A DNA stretch of 8,767 nt from Eubacterium sp. (GCA_003520145.1 DOVJ01000007.1:1-8767); one strand, 5' to 3'. Shown: positions 1-5,868, counted from the first letter of the stretch. Translations and numbers: made by a program. The notes: generated by a model from the letters alone, not told the origin.

Positions 1-198
1 CGTGCAGCTAAGCTTCAGCTTGAGGCTATACCTATGTGTGATGCACTTTTCTGTGAAGTAAATCCTATTCCTGTTAAGACTGCCATGAATCTCATGGGCA
101 AGGAAGTAGGACCTCTTAGAAGACCACTTTCACCTATGGAGAAAGCCAACGAAGAGAAGCTTATCAAGGCTATGAAGAACTATGGATTGTTAGCATAA
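1..198 (+). CDS. dapA: 4-hydroxy-tetrahydrodipicolinate synthase, C-terminal 65 residues (partial)
   Basis: The gene enters from the left edge in frame 1 and stops at TAA 196-198. The visible part is the C-terminal helical region of DapA. It contains the family-typical stretch FCEVNPIPVKTAMNLMG, followed by GPLRRPL and a final helix ending NYGLLA. DapA condenses pyruvate with aspartate semialdehyde in the first committed step of the lysine/diaminopimelate pathway, in the cytoplasm. The catalytic lysine and the pyruvate-binding residues lie upstream, outside the window. dapB follows after 13 bp, and the two enzymes act consecutively, which supports the call and a shared operon. Its promoter is not in the window. 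Confidence 0.93.
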   Translation, partial: RAAKLQLEAIPMCDALFCEVNPIPVKTAMNLMGKEVGPLRRPLSPMEKANEEKLIKAMKNYGLLA

Positions 199-211
199 TT
201 AAGGGGGATAT

Positions 212-973
212 ATGGCAGCAGTTAAGATTATTATGCATGGATGCAACGGTAAGATGGGAAGAGTTATAACAAGTATAGTTGAGCAGGATAGTGCTGTGAC
301 TATAGTTGCAGGTGTCGATCCTTTTGGTGGCGTTGCCAATGAATATCCTGTATATTCTACCATAAAAGAATGTACTGTGGATGCAGATGTTATCATCGAT
401 TTTTCGAATGCTAGTGCTGTTGACGGGCTTATAGATTATGCTGTAGACAGACAGATTCCACTTGTACTTTGCACAACGGGTCTTTCTAAAGAACAGCTTG
501 CTAAGGTGGAAGAGGCATCTAAGAAGGTAGCAATCCTTCGTTCAGCTAATATGTCTCTTGGTATCAATCTTCTTATGAAGCTTCTTAAGGATGTATCTAG
601 ACAGCTCTATGATGCAGGCTATGACATAGAAATCGTAGAGAAGCATCATAATCAGAAAGTTGATGCACCTAGCGGAACAGCTCTTGCACTTGCTGATACT
701 ATTAACGGTGCACTTGATAACAGATGTACATATGTATATGACAGAAGTCAGGTAAGACAGAAAAGAGATGTTAAGGAAATCGGTATAAGCGCTGTAAGAG
801 GCGGTTCTATCGTAGGAGAGCATGAAGTGTTCTTCGCAGGACTTGATGAAGTTATAGAGCTTAAGCATACAGCATATTCGAAGGCTATATTTGCCAAGGG
901 AGCAGTATCTGCAGCTAAGTACCTTAGCGGTAAGCCTGCAGGAATCTATGATATGCAGGATGTTATAGGCTGA
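212..973 (+). CDS. dapB: 4-hydroxy-tetrahydrodipicolinate reductase
   Basis: DapB reduces the DapA product with NAD(P)H to tetrahydrodipicolinate, in the cytoplasmic lysine/diaminopimelate pathway. The 253 residues are a normal family length. The N-terminal Rossmann domain has the dinucleotide-binding loop HGCNGKMGR (residues 9-17), and LCTTGL lies at about 86-91. The substrate-binding/catalytic signature EKHHNQKVDAPSGTA (143-157) has the paired histidines 145/146, Lys149 and the DAPSGT loop. AVRGGSIVGEHEV (194-206) is also family-typical. The ATG at 212 has a good ribosome-binding site, AAGGGGG, at 201-207. It directly follows dapA and ends one base before the next start, so it is mid-operon. 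No key residue is missing. Confidence 0.97.
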   Translation: MAAVKIIMHGCNGKMGRVITSIVEQDSAVTIVAGVDPFGGVANEYPVYSTIKECTVDADVIIDFSNASAVDGLIDYAVDRQIPLVLCTTGLSKEQLAKVEEASKKVAILRSANMSLGINLLMKLLKDVSRQLYDAGYDIEIVEKHHNQKVDAPSGTALALADTINGALDNRCTYVYDRSQVRQKRDVKEIGISAVRGGSIVGEHEVFFAGLDEVIELKHTAYSKAIFAKGAVSAAKYLSGKPAGIYDMQDVIG

Positions 974-974
974 T

Positions 975-1736
975 ATGGACCTTCATCAGGCGTTAGATGC
1001 AGTATTGGCAACCGGGAGGATAGAAGCTGGTGTGGGTACACTCAGCGAGAAGACGCTACATGCGGTTTTGAAACTCATGTATGAGAGTGATCCTGATTAT
1101 CATGAGGTTTCTGTATCTGGCTATGTTGCGGATATTCTGCGCGGGAATCACATAACAGAGATTCAAACATCTAATTTTACATATTTGAAGGATAAGTTAG
1201 CCACCTTTTTACCGAATTATAAGGTTAGGGTGGTTTATCCTATTATTAGAAACAAGTATCTAAGCCGCATGGATAAAAAGACCGGTGAGTTGATCAAGGG
1301 AAGGCTGTCACCTAAGAAGGGAAGCTTCTATGATGGATTCTGGGAATTATACAATATCCGTGAATACATCCGAGATCCGAATTTTTCCATAGATATGGTG
1401 ATACTTGACGCTGATGAGATAAGAACAGATAACGATGGAAGCAATAAGCGCGCAAGACATAAGACTGTCAAGTATGATACTATACCGAGGCAGGTAGTGG
1501 AGGTCGTAAGCTTCGATAGAATAGAAGATTACCTTATGGCAATCCCGCTTTCGCTTGGAGATGAATTCACTGCCAAGGATTTTCAAAATGCTTTGGCAAC
1601 CGAGCATGTATATGTCCCTGTTTACAGTATACTTAAGATTCTAGAAGATATCGGTATCATATATCGTGATGGCAAAAAGGGCAGGGCTATCCTGTACAGA
1701 TTAGGAGCTGAATATGGGAAAGAGTATGGACACTGA
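975..1736 (+). CDS. Unknown-function protein with a possible CoiA-like PD-(D/E)xK nuclease core and winged-helix-like tail
   Basis: The 253-residue product belongs to no family I can name. It has no signal peptide or membrane segment and is probably cytoplasmic. Residues 24-65 read S24-E-K-T-L-H29-A-V-L-K33, then E44, then A-D53-I and I-T-E62-I-Q64-T. This spacing resembles the CoiA-type nuclease core (S..H...K, a glutamate, PDV, then E-x-Q), so a metal-dependent nuclease fold is plausible. A second conserved-looking block covers about 88-160: VVYPI, RLSPKKG, ELYNIREYI, LDADEIR and a basic RARHKTVKYD stretch. Residues 197-243 (FTAKDFQNAL to ILYRL) look like a winged helix. The ATG comes one base after the dapB stop, with only a weak AGG at 967-969, which implies translational coupling. 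Its last 23 bp overlap the downstream regulator. The gene call is firm; the nuclease idea is inference. Confidence 0.9.
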   Translation: MDLHQALDAVLATGRIEAGVGTLSEKTLHAVLKLMYESDPDYHEVSVSGYVADILRGNHITEIQTSNFTYLKDKLATFLPNYKVRVVYPIIRNKYLSRMDKKTGELIKGRLSPKKGSFYDGFWELYNIREYIRDPNFSIDMVILDADEIRTDNDGSNKRARHKTVKYDTIPRQVVEVVSFDRIEDYLMAIPLSLGDEFTAKDFQNALATEHVYVPVYSILKILEDIGIIYRDGKKGRAILYRLGAEYGKEYGH

Positions 1737-2004
1737 GGAAGTAAGAAGTCTGTATGAAGCTATACTTTCTCTTAAGAATATTGATGAGTGTTTTTGTTTT
1801 TTTGAAGACCTGTGTACGGCCAATGAGATATTGGCTATGTCATCGAGGTATGAGGTCGCCAAACTCCTCACTATGAACAAAACATTTAACGAGATATCTC
1901 AGAAAACAGGTGCGTCAACTGCCACTATAAGTCGTGTTAATCGTTCTTTGAAGTTTGGCAAGGATGGATATGCGATGGTGATGAAAAGAAATAAAGATCT
2001 GTAA
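1714..2004 (+). CDS. YerC/YecD-family TrpR-like DNA-binding regulator
   Basis: This 96-residue all-helical protein matches the YerC/YecD branch of TrpR-type repressors in length and layout. The N-terminal helices are EEVRSLYEAILSL and a region around DLCTANEI, with MSSRYEVAKLL at about 42-52. A helix-turn-helix follows at about 57-79 (TFNEISQKTGASTATISRVNR). It should bind DNA as a dimer in the cytoplasm; ligand and target are not visible. Relatives have been linked to amino-acid biosynthesis control, and in Bacillus subtilis yerC lies near pcrA, as here. The start at 1714 has AGGAG at 1703-1707 with a 6-nt spacer. A second ATG at 1726 (residue 5) is possible. It overlaps the upstream gene by 23 bp, and its stop sits in the base of the terminator stem. 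Confidence 0.9.
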   Translation: MGKSMDTEEVRSLYEAILSLKNIDECFCFFEDLCTANEILAMSSRYEVAKLLTMNKTFNEISQKTGASTATISRVNRSLKFGKDGYAMVMKRNKDL

Positions 2005-2053
2005 AAACAATCATCGGGACACGTCAAGATCGTGTCCCAATGATTGTTTTTAC
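2001..2053. terminator. Bidirectional intrinsic terminator between convergent genes
   Basis: A very long inverted repeat: 2001-2014 pairs with 2040-2053, one C/A mismatch follows (2015/2039), then GGGACACG (2016-2023) pairs with CGTGTCCC (2031-2038) around a 7-nt loop. The stem is flanked by an A-run on the left and a T-run on the right, so it reads as GC-rich hairpin plus U-tract on both strands. It can end the dapA-dapB-regulator operon on plus and the DUF1836 gene on minus. The regulator's TAA stop (2002-2004) is inside it. Confidence 0.93.
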
Positions 2054-2058
2054 AGCCG

Positions 2059-2721
2059 TTATTTTTCTTTTTTCTTCTCAGCCTTCTTATCTTCTTTTGT
2101 TTTTTTCTCTTTCTTGGATATGTAGTCGTCTAGAAGTGATTCTATCATGTACTTCTTGATGAAGATATCAAAACTTAATAAGCATATGAAGGAGAATAGT
2201 TGGAGGTATTCTCTTTCGTCGTCGTCTTTGATATCCTTGAAGGATTCTTCCGAGAGCTTGAACTGCTTGCTTATTGATCTTGCGATGTCGGCAATCTGCT
2301 TGGTCTCGAGCTTGAATACTGTCTTGTATATCTCTTCGAGGTTAAGGGATTTCTTGTTATCGAAGAAGTTCTCTGTGAGAGGCCACAACAGAGTCTGTAT
2401 ATCTGTTATGGACATGATGTTCTTGAAGTAGTATATGAAGAGGAGCACGATTATGTGGTCCTTAGAATACTTCTTCTTATCGGATGGCGGCAAAATCTTG
2501 TTCTTAGAATAATTGTTGATCATGGTCTTAGTCAGGATCTTGTCGTCGTTGTTACGCTTTATGTCGCTTAAGTGACTATCCATAAATGTGGTTATCTGGT
2601 CCATATACAGGTCTATGTTAGGCAGATCTGTTGGCTTAACATAATTCAGCTTGGAGAGTTTTCTAATAACTGAATGTATGATCTCCTCAGGAGAATTGTT
2701 ATTATCTTTTTGAGTGTCCAT
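2059..2721 (-). CDS. DUF1836-family protein, MerR-like DNA-binding fold predicted
   Basis: The 220-residue product has the DUF1836 signature at about residues 63-108: LTKTMINNYSKNKILPPSDKKKYSKDH, then a hydrophobic helix IIVLLFIYYFKNIMSITDI. This resembles the winged helix of MerR regulators (a turn followed by NY.K..LPP...Y..), so a DNA-binding cytoplasmic role is likely, with no known target. The C-terminal half is helical, and the last 18 residues are almost only Lys and Glu with a few Asp, Thr and Ala. The start is set at 2721 because AGGAGG (minus, 2730-2735) lies 8 nt away. The ATG at 2727, two codons upstream, would leave only 2 nt. It is divergent from pcrA with its own promoter, and convergent with the TrpR-like gene across a shared terminator. 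Confidence 0.88.
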   Translation of the reverse strand: MDTQKDNNNSPEEIIHSVIRKLSKLNYVKPTDLPNIDLYMDQITTFMDSHLSDIKRNNDDKILTKTMINNYSKNKILPPSDKKKYSKDHIIVLLFIYYFKNIMSITDIQTLLWPLTENFFDNKKSLNLEEIYKTVFKLETKQIADIARSISKQFKLSEESFKDIKDDDEREYLQLFSFICLLSFDIFIKKYMIESLLDDYISKKEKKTKEDKKAEKKKEK

Positions 2722-2729
2722 ATACATGG

Positions 2730-2735
2730 CCTCCT
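2730..2735 (-). promoter_or_regulatory. Ribosome-binding site of the DUF1836 gene
   Basis: A perfect AGGAGG on the minus strand. It lies 8 nt from the ATG at 2721 and 2 nt from the ATG at 2727, so it favours the shorter protein. Confidence 0.85.
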
Positions 2736-2755
2736 AAAATCGTATTGATATATCT

Positions 2756-2784
2756 ATTATATAGTATTTAAAACTACTTATCAA
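2756..2784 (-). promoter_or_regulatory. Sigma-A-type promoter of the DUF1836 gene
   Basis: On the minus strand TTGATA (2779-2784) and a perfect TATAAT (2756-2761) are separated by 17 nt. Transcription would start near 2749, giving a leader of about 28 nt before the ATG at 2721. No operator is evident. Confidence 0.8.
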
Positions 2785-2791
2785 TACTTTA

Positions 2792-2821
2792 TTGTAATTT
2801 TGTGTGCGAATATGGTATACT
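2792..2821 (+). promoter_or_regulatory. Extended -10 promoter of pcrA
   Basis: TTGTAA (2792-2797) and TATACT (2816-2821) are separated by 18 nt, with TGG at 2813-2815 forming an extended -10 element. The -35 box faces that of the divergent DUF1836 promoter with 7 bp between them. Further TATACT copies follow, so alternative starts are possible. Confidence 0.65.
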
Positions 2822-2829
2822 TATACTTG

Positions 2830-2859
2830 TATACTGATATACTGATATACTGATATAGA
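2830..2859 (+). repeat. Tandem 8-bp repeat TATACTGA in the pcrA leader
   Basis: Three perfect TATACTGA units (2830-2837, 2838-2845, 2846-2853) are followed by a partial unit TATAGA. They end just before the pcrA ribosome-binding site. Together with TATACT at 2816 and 2822 this gives five copies of the hexamer in 36 bp. Confidence 0.9.
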
Positions 2860-2860
2860 T

Positions 2861-2864
2861 GGAG
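2861..2864 (+). promoter_or_regulatory. Ribosome-binding site of pcrA
   Basis: GGAG lies 8 nt before the ATG at 2873 but only 2 nt before the ATG at 2867, so the second ATG is the likelier start. The match is shorter than that of neighbouring genes. Confidence 0.7.
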
Positions 2865-2872
2865 TTATGATA

Positions 2873-5092
2873 ATGGATTTTTCGAATATTTCGCTTAATG
2901 GTCCTCAGTTAGAATCGGTCATGTATACCGAAGGACCTCTTTTGATACTTGCCGGTGCAGGCTCTGGAAAGACCAGAGTTCTGACATACAGAATAGCACA
3001 TCTTATAGATGATTGCGGTGTGAAACCACACAGTATTCTCGCTATAACATTTACCAATAAGGCGGCTAAGTCTATGCGTGACAGGGTGGATTCCATAGTT
3101 GGTGGTGCGGCTCAGAATGTGTGGGTCAGCACATTCCATTCTATGTGCGTTCGTATGCTGAGGCGTTTCGGCACTATGCTTGGGTATACCGATACATTTT
3201 CGATATATGATTCGGATGATGTTAAGATTGTGATGAGAGATCTTCTTAAGGAACTGAATATAGATTCGAAATATGTGAAAGAAAAGGCCGCTATGGGAAC
3301 TATATCCGCGTGGAAGAATACTCTTACGGAGCCTGAGGATGTGGTGATACAGGATAACAGCTTCTATGAGCAGCAGGTTCTTCGTGTGTATAGGGCATAT
3401 AAGGAATATATGATTAAGAACAATGCTATGGACTTTGATGACCTTATCATGAATACTGTGAAGCTTTTTAAGGAGCATCCGGATGCGCTTGATTACTGGC
3501 AGAATCGCTTTAAGTACATCATGGTTGATGAGTATCAGGATACGAATATCGCACAGTTTGAATTAGTGAGACTGCTTGCGCAGAAGAATCGCAATCTGTG
3601 CGTCGTGGGTGACGATGATCAGTCCATATATAAGTTCAGAGGTGCGGATATCCACAACATACTTCAATTCGAGGATAATTATCCCGATGCGAAGGTGGTA
3701 AGGCTTGAGCAGAATTATCGTTCCACACAGAAGATACTGGATATCGCTAACGCAGTTATAACTAATAACAAAGAGCGTAAGGTTAAGAAGCTCTGGAGCG
3801 ATAATCATGAAGATATAGCTGTTAACTATATGCGTTATGCTGGCGGCAATGATGAGGCAGTCGGAGTAGTTAGCCATATCAGGCGCATGCATGAGAAGGG
3901 CATAGATTATAAGGATATGGCTGTCCTCTATAGGACGAACCTTCAGTCGAGAGTATTCGAGGAAAAGCTTATACAAGCCAACATTCCTTATAAGATATAT
4001 GGTGGCATCAACTTCTATGCCAGAAAAGAGATTAAGGATGTACTTGCATATCTGAAGATGTTCGGCAATTCGAGCGATGATCTGTCTATCAAGAGAATCA
4101 TCAACATACCAAAAAGAGGCATAGGTGACACTACTGTAGCTAAGCTTGTTGAATTCGCGAATGAGCAGAATTGTTCAATCATAGAAGCGATTGATAATCC
4201 TTTTTTAACAGCTTCACTTGGCAAAAGCGCAGCTAAGGTGGCTTCTTTTGCTGAGAGTATGAGAGAGTTTGATCCGAGTGCGATCAAGAGTATCAAGGAC
4301 TTCACTTCAGATATAATAGAGAAGATAGGCTATAAGGATTATCTCAAGACAGAGTGTGAGACTACGGAAGAATATGTTGAACGTATGGACAATATCAACG
4401 AGTTCCTATCGAAAGCGGCTGATTATGATGCTAACACAGAGAATCCGAACTTAGCTGAGTTCCTTCAGGAGATATCACTTCTGTCGGATATAGATAATCT
4501 CGGAAGCACAGATACTGTCAATCTCATGACTATACATGGTTCGAAGGGCCTTGAGTTCAAGGTTGTCTTCCTTGTCGGTCTTGAAGAGGGCTTGTTCCCT
4601 CATGTGAGGTCGCTGTATTCAGATGATACAACCGACATAGAAGAGGAGAGAAGACTCTTTTATGTAGGCGTAACAAGAGCCATGACATACCTCTATATGT
4701 CTAACGCCAAAGAAAGAGTTAACAAGGGACAGTTTATAAGAACAGAAGTATCGAGATTCGTGGATGAAGTACCACCGGATATGCTTGGTATTAGTCATGA
4801 TTTTCTGAAAAATAACGATGTTATGAAGGCGATGGCTTCGTCACCTAAGGTTTCGGCCACTAAGAAGAAAAGTCCTATGAAGACACTTGCTAATCCATAT
4901 CAGCTTGGTAAAAATGTTAAGGCAGACTCGCTTGATTATGGCGTAGGGGATAGAGTGGCGCATGTTAAGTTTGGCATGGGAACTGTCAAGGAGATCATAG
5001 AGAGACCTAAGGATTTTGAAGTTGGCGTTCAATTCGATGAGGCTGGATATAAGAAGATGTTTGCGGGATTTGCAAAATTAAAGAAGATATAA
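2873..5092 (+). CDS. pcrA: ATP-dependent DNA helicase PcrA (UvrD/Rep family)
   Basis: The 739 residues are a normal PcrA length. PcrA is a superfamily 1A 3'-5' helicase of DNA repair, replication of rolling-circle plasmids, and removal of RecA or RNA polymerase from DNA. Motifs in order are the Q motif around Gln12 and Walker A GAGSGKT (28-34, Lys33). Next are Ia TFTNKAAKSM (about 59-68), Ib VSTFHSMCVRMLRR, the Walker B/DEYQD box (219-223) and III VVGDDDQSIYKFRG. Then come IV QNYRS (280-284), V TIHGSKGLEF (553-562) and VI RRLFYVGVTRA (593-603). The C-terminal 50 residues (YGVGDRVAHVKFGMGTV onward) match the Tudor-like domain that binds RNA polymerase. It appears monocistronic; the usual pcrB and ligA neighbours of bacilli are absent. 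The start was chosen by ribosome-site spacing; an ATG two codons upstream is possible. Confidence 0.97.
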   Translation: MDFSNISLNGPQLESVMYTEGPLLILAGAGSGKTRVLTYRIAHLIDDCGVKPHSILAITFTNKAAKSMRDRVDSIVGGAAQNVWVSTFHSMCVRMLRRFGTMLGYTDTFSIYDSDDVKIVMRDLLKELNIDSKYVKEKAAMGTISAWKNTLTEPEDVVIQDNSFYEQQVLRVYRAYKEYMIKNNAMDFDDLIMNTVKLFKEHPDALDYWQNRFKYIMVDEYQDTNIAQFELVRLLAQKNRNLCVVGDDDQSIYKFRGADIHNILQFEDNYPDAKVVRLEQNYRSTQKILDIANAVITNNKERKVKKLWSDNHEDIAVNYMRYAGGNDEAVGVVSHIRRMHEKGIDYKDMAVLYRTNLQSRVFEEKLIQANIPYKIYGGINFYARKEIKDVLAYLKMFGNSSDDLSIKRIINIPKRGIGDTTVAKLVEFANEQNCSIIEAIDNPFLTASLGKSAAKVASFAESMREFDPSAIKSIKDFTSDIIEKIGYKDYLKTECETTEEYVERMDNINEFLSKAADYDANTENPNLAEFLQEISLLSDIDNLGSTDTVNLMTIHGSKGLEFKVVFLVGLEEGLFPHVRSLYSDDTTDIEEERRLFYVGVTRAMTYLYMSNAKERVNKGQFIRTEVSRFVDEVPPDMLGISHDFLKNNDVMKAMASSPKVSATKKKSPMKTLANPYQLGKNVKADSLDYGVGDRVAHVKFGMGTVKEIIERPKDFEVGVQFDEAGYKKMFAGFAKLKKI

Positions 5093-5118
5093 TTCTATAG
5101 AAAAGTATCACAAAAGAT

Positions 5119-5165
5119 GGAATCTGAACTCTTATGAGTGTTCTGATTCCTTCTTTTTTTTTTTT
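5119..5165 (+). terminator. Intrinsic terminator of pcrA
   Basis: The stem is GGAATC-T-GAAC-T-CT pairing with AG-T-GTTC-T-GATTCC across 5119-5150, with two T/T mismatches and a 4-nt loop. A tract of 14 Ts and one C (5151-5165) follows. It lies 26 bp after the pcrA stop and separates pcrA from the downstream array. Confidence 0.9.
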
Positions 5166-5190
5166 GCTGGAAAAAAATTCTAAAAAGCAC

Positions 5191-5219
5191 TTGACAATGC
5201 AAAAAACTTATGTTACACT
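5191..5219 (+). promoter_or_regulatory. Strong sigma-A-type promoter of the secreted protein and paralog array
   Basis: Perfect TTGACA (5191-5196), a 17-nt spacer and TACACT (5214-5219). Transcription would start near 5226, leaving an unusually long leader of about 150 nt before the ATG at 5379. No other promoter is obvious before the paralogs, so it may drive all of them. Confidence 0.82.
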
Positions 5220-5222
5220 AGT

Positions 5223-5233
5223 CACTGTCAGTG
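5223..5233. promoter_or_regulatory. Palindrome at the predicted transcription start, possible operator
   Basis: CACTG-T-CAGTG is a perfect 5+1+5 palindrome sitting on the predicted start of the promoter at 5191-5219. A one-base centre suits a protein-binding site better than an RNA hairpin. No cognate regulator is identified. Confidence 0.35.
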
Positions 5234-5241
5234 CTGATTAG

Positions 5242-5313
5242 AACAAAGAGCAAGAGGGTGTAAGATTGCGAAAACTGTAAACCCTCTTGCTCACGGTCGA
5301 AGGATTAACTTCT
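5242..5313 (-). ncRNA. Predicted small antisense RNA in the leader of the secreted-protein gene
   Basis: A strong minus-strand promoter (5320-5348) would start transcription near 5313. The transcript would run into a perfect 12-bp stem (GAGCAAGAGGGT at 5281-5292 on minus, paired with 5248-5259 across 21 nt), directly followed by TTTGTT on the minus strand. That order suggests a transcript of about 72 nt fully antisense to the plus-strand leader. The U-tail is short, so termination may be partial. On plus the hairpin is followed by ACGGTC, so it is not a plus-strand terminator. There is no obvious reading frame in it and I recognise no RNA family. Confidence 0.4.
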
Positions 5314-5319
5314 AAGAAT

Positions 5320-5348
5320 ATTGTAGCAGTTTCTCCTTTGATTGTCAA
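5320..5348 (-). promoter_or_regulatory. Opposing minus-strand promoter inside the leader
   Basis: On the minus strand TTGACA (5343-5348), 17 nt, and TACAAT (5320-5325) give an 11 of 12 match to the sigma-A consensus with ideal spacing. It faces the plus-strand promoter at 5191-5219. There is no minus-strand protein gene between it and pcrA, so it would make an antisense RNA. Confidence 0.65.
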
Positions 5349-5378
5349 CTTATTATCAAATTAAAGGAGGCTTTTTTT
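5333..5378 (+). promoter_or_regulatory. Leader hairpin that can cover the ribosome-binding site, followed by a T-run
   Basis: CTCCTTTGAT (5333-5342) can pair with ATCAAA and GGAG near 5357-5369 (5-nt bulge), or CTCCTTT can pair with AAAGGAG in one stem. The right arm contains the Shine-Dalgarno AAAGGAGG (5363-5370), and GC plus seven Ts follow to the ATG. The RNA could therefore block translation, or act as a weak terminator. A possible outer helix TTAGAA (5238-5243) with TTCTAA (5310-5315) would enclose the upstream 12-bp stem. I recognise no known riboswitch class. Confidence 0.4.
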
Positions 5379-5855
5379 ATGATTAGGAAATCATTAAAGC
5401 GATTTGCCGCAGTATTATGCGCGGCTGTAACAATGGTAAGTTTTTCAAGTACGAGGGTTGTGGAGGCTAGTACTCCTGGGTATTGGACAACTTTTAGGCT
5501 AGTTAGTTATTGGAATAACTGGTATGATCCTGCTGTACAGTATATTAGTAATCATGTTGAATTAGTAGGTGATGGTGGGTATGATGCAAGAGCCAAGGTT
5601 AATATTATTATTCCTTCGTATTCATTGGATGAATATGAGGCAGAATTGAAGTTTTATTATAAAGACGAGTACGGGAAAGAAAAATGGCATTATAAAACCT
5701 ATTATCAAAGTAACTTTAAGCCTGGAAGTTATGAATATACTTCCTATGGTAACCCTGGATATAAGTATTATGCCGTATATCCTACATATAGAGCAAGAAT
5801 CACTGAACATGAATATCTAACGGTTGTTGAAGGTATGTATAGACTATATTATTGA
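5379..5855 (+). CDS. Small tyrosine-rich secreted protein, function unknown
   Basis: The 158-residue product starts with a clear Sec signal peptide: MIRKSLKR, a hydrophobic core FAAVLCAAVTMVSF, and a likely cleavage after VVEA (residue 30). The mature 128 residues contain 25 tyrosines and 4 tryptophans but no cysteine. There is no membrane segment or cell-wall anchor. Alternating patterns such as AKVNIIIPSY and YEAELKFYYKDEYGKEKWHYKTYY suggest a beta-sandwich, possibly a carbohydrate- or surface-binding module; this is inference. The start is well supported by AAAGGAGG at 5363-5370, which may be masked by a leader hairpin. It is followed after 13 bp by the first paralog, using the same junction sequence that separates paralogs 1 and 2. 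I do not recognise a family. Confidence 0.85.
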   Translation: MIRKSLKRFAAVLCAAVTMVSFSSTRVVEASTPGYWTTFRLVSYWNNWYDPAVQYISNHVELVGDGGYDARAKVNIIIPSYSLDEYEAELKFYYKDEYGKEKWHYKTYYQSNFKPGSYEYTSYGNPGYKYYAVYPTYRARITEHEYLTVVEGMYRLYY

Positions 5856-5868
5856 TGCGGGAGTGAAC
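5850..5868 (+). repeat. Junction repeat, copy 1 (copy 2 at 7102-7120)
   Basis: TATTGATGCGGGAGTGAAC holds the stop codon of the preceding gene (TGA 5853-5855), the spacer and the ribosome-binding site GGGAG of the next gene. Copy 2 at 7102-7120 differs at one base (A instead of G). The third junction (8332-8348) keeps only ATTGAT and has a different ribosome-binding site, AAGGGG. Confidence 0.9.

Noticed and set aside
2147..2431. Plus-strand open frame of 94 codons
   Set aside because: It lies fully antisense to the DUF1836 gene, which has a family signature, promoter and ribosome-binding site.
2830..2859. CRISPR-like repeat array
   Set aside because: The 8-bp units are directly adjacent with no spacers; it is a simple tandem repeat. 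No CRISPR array or cas gene is seen in the window.
5248..5292. Invertible promoter flanked by the 12-bp inverted repeats
   Set aside because: Only 21 bp lie between the repeats and they contain no promoter; both promoters are outside. A hairpin reading fits better.
5226..5378. Known riboswitch (c-di-GMP, preQ1, glutamine, THF considered)
   Set aside because: The conserved cores of these classes as I recall them are not present. It is kept only as an unclassified structured leader.
5824..5868. Upstream in-frame start for paralog 1 (15 extra residues)
   Set aside because: It lies inside the secreted-protein gene, lacks a good ribosome-binding site, and the 5869 start matches the paralogs.
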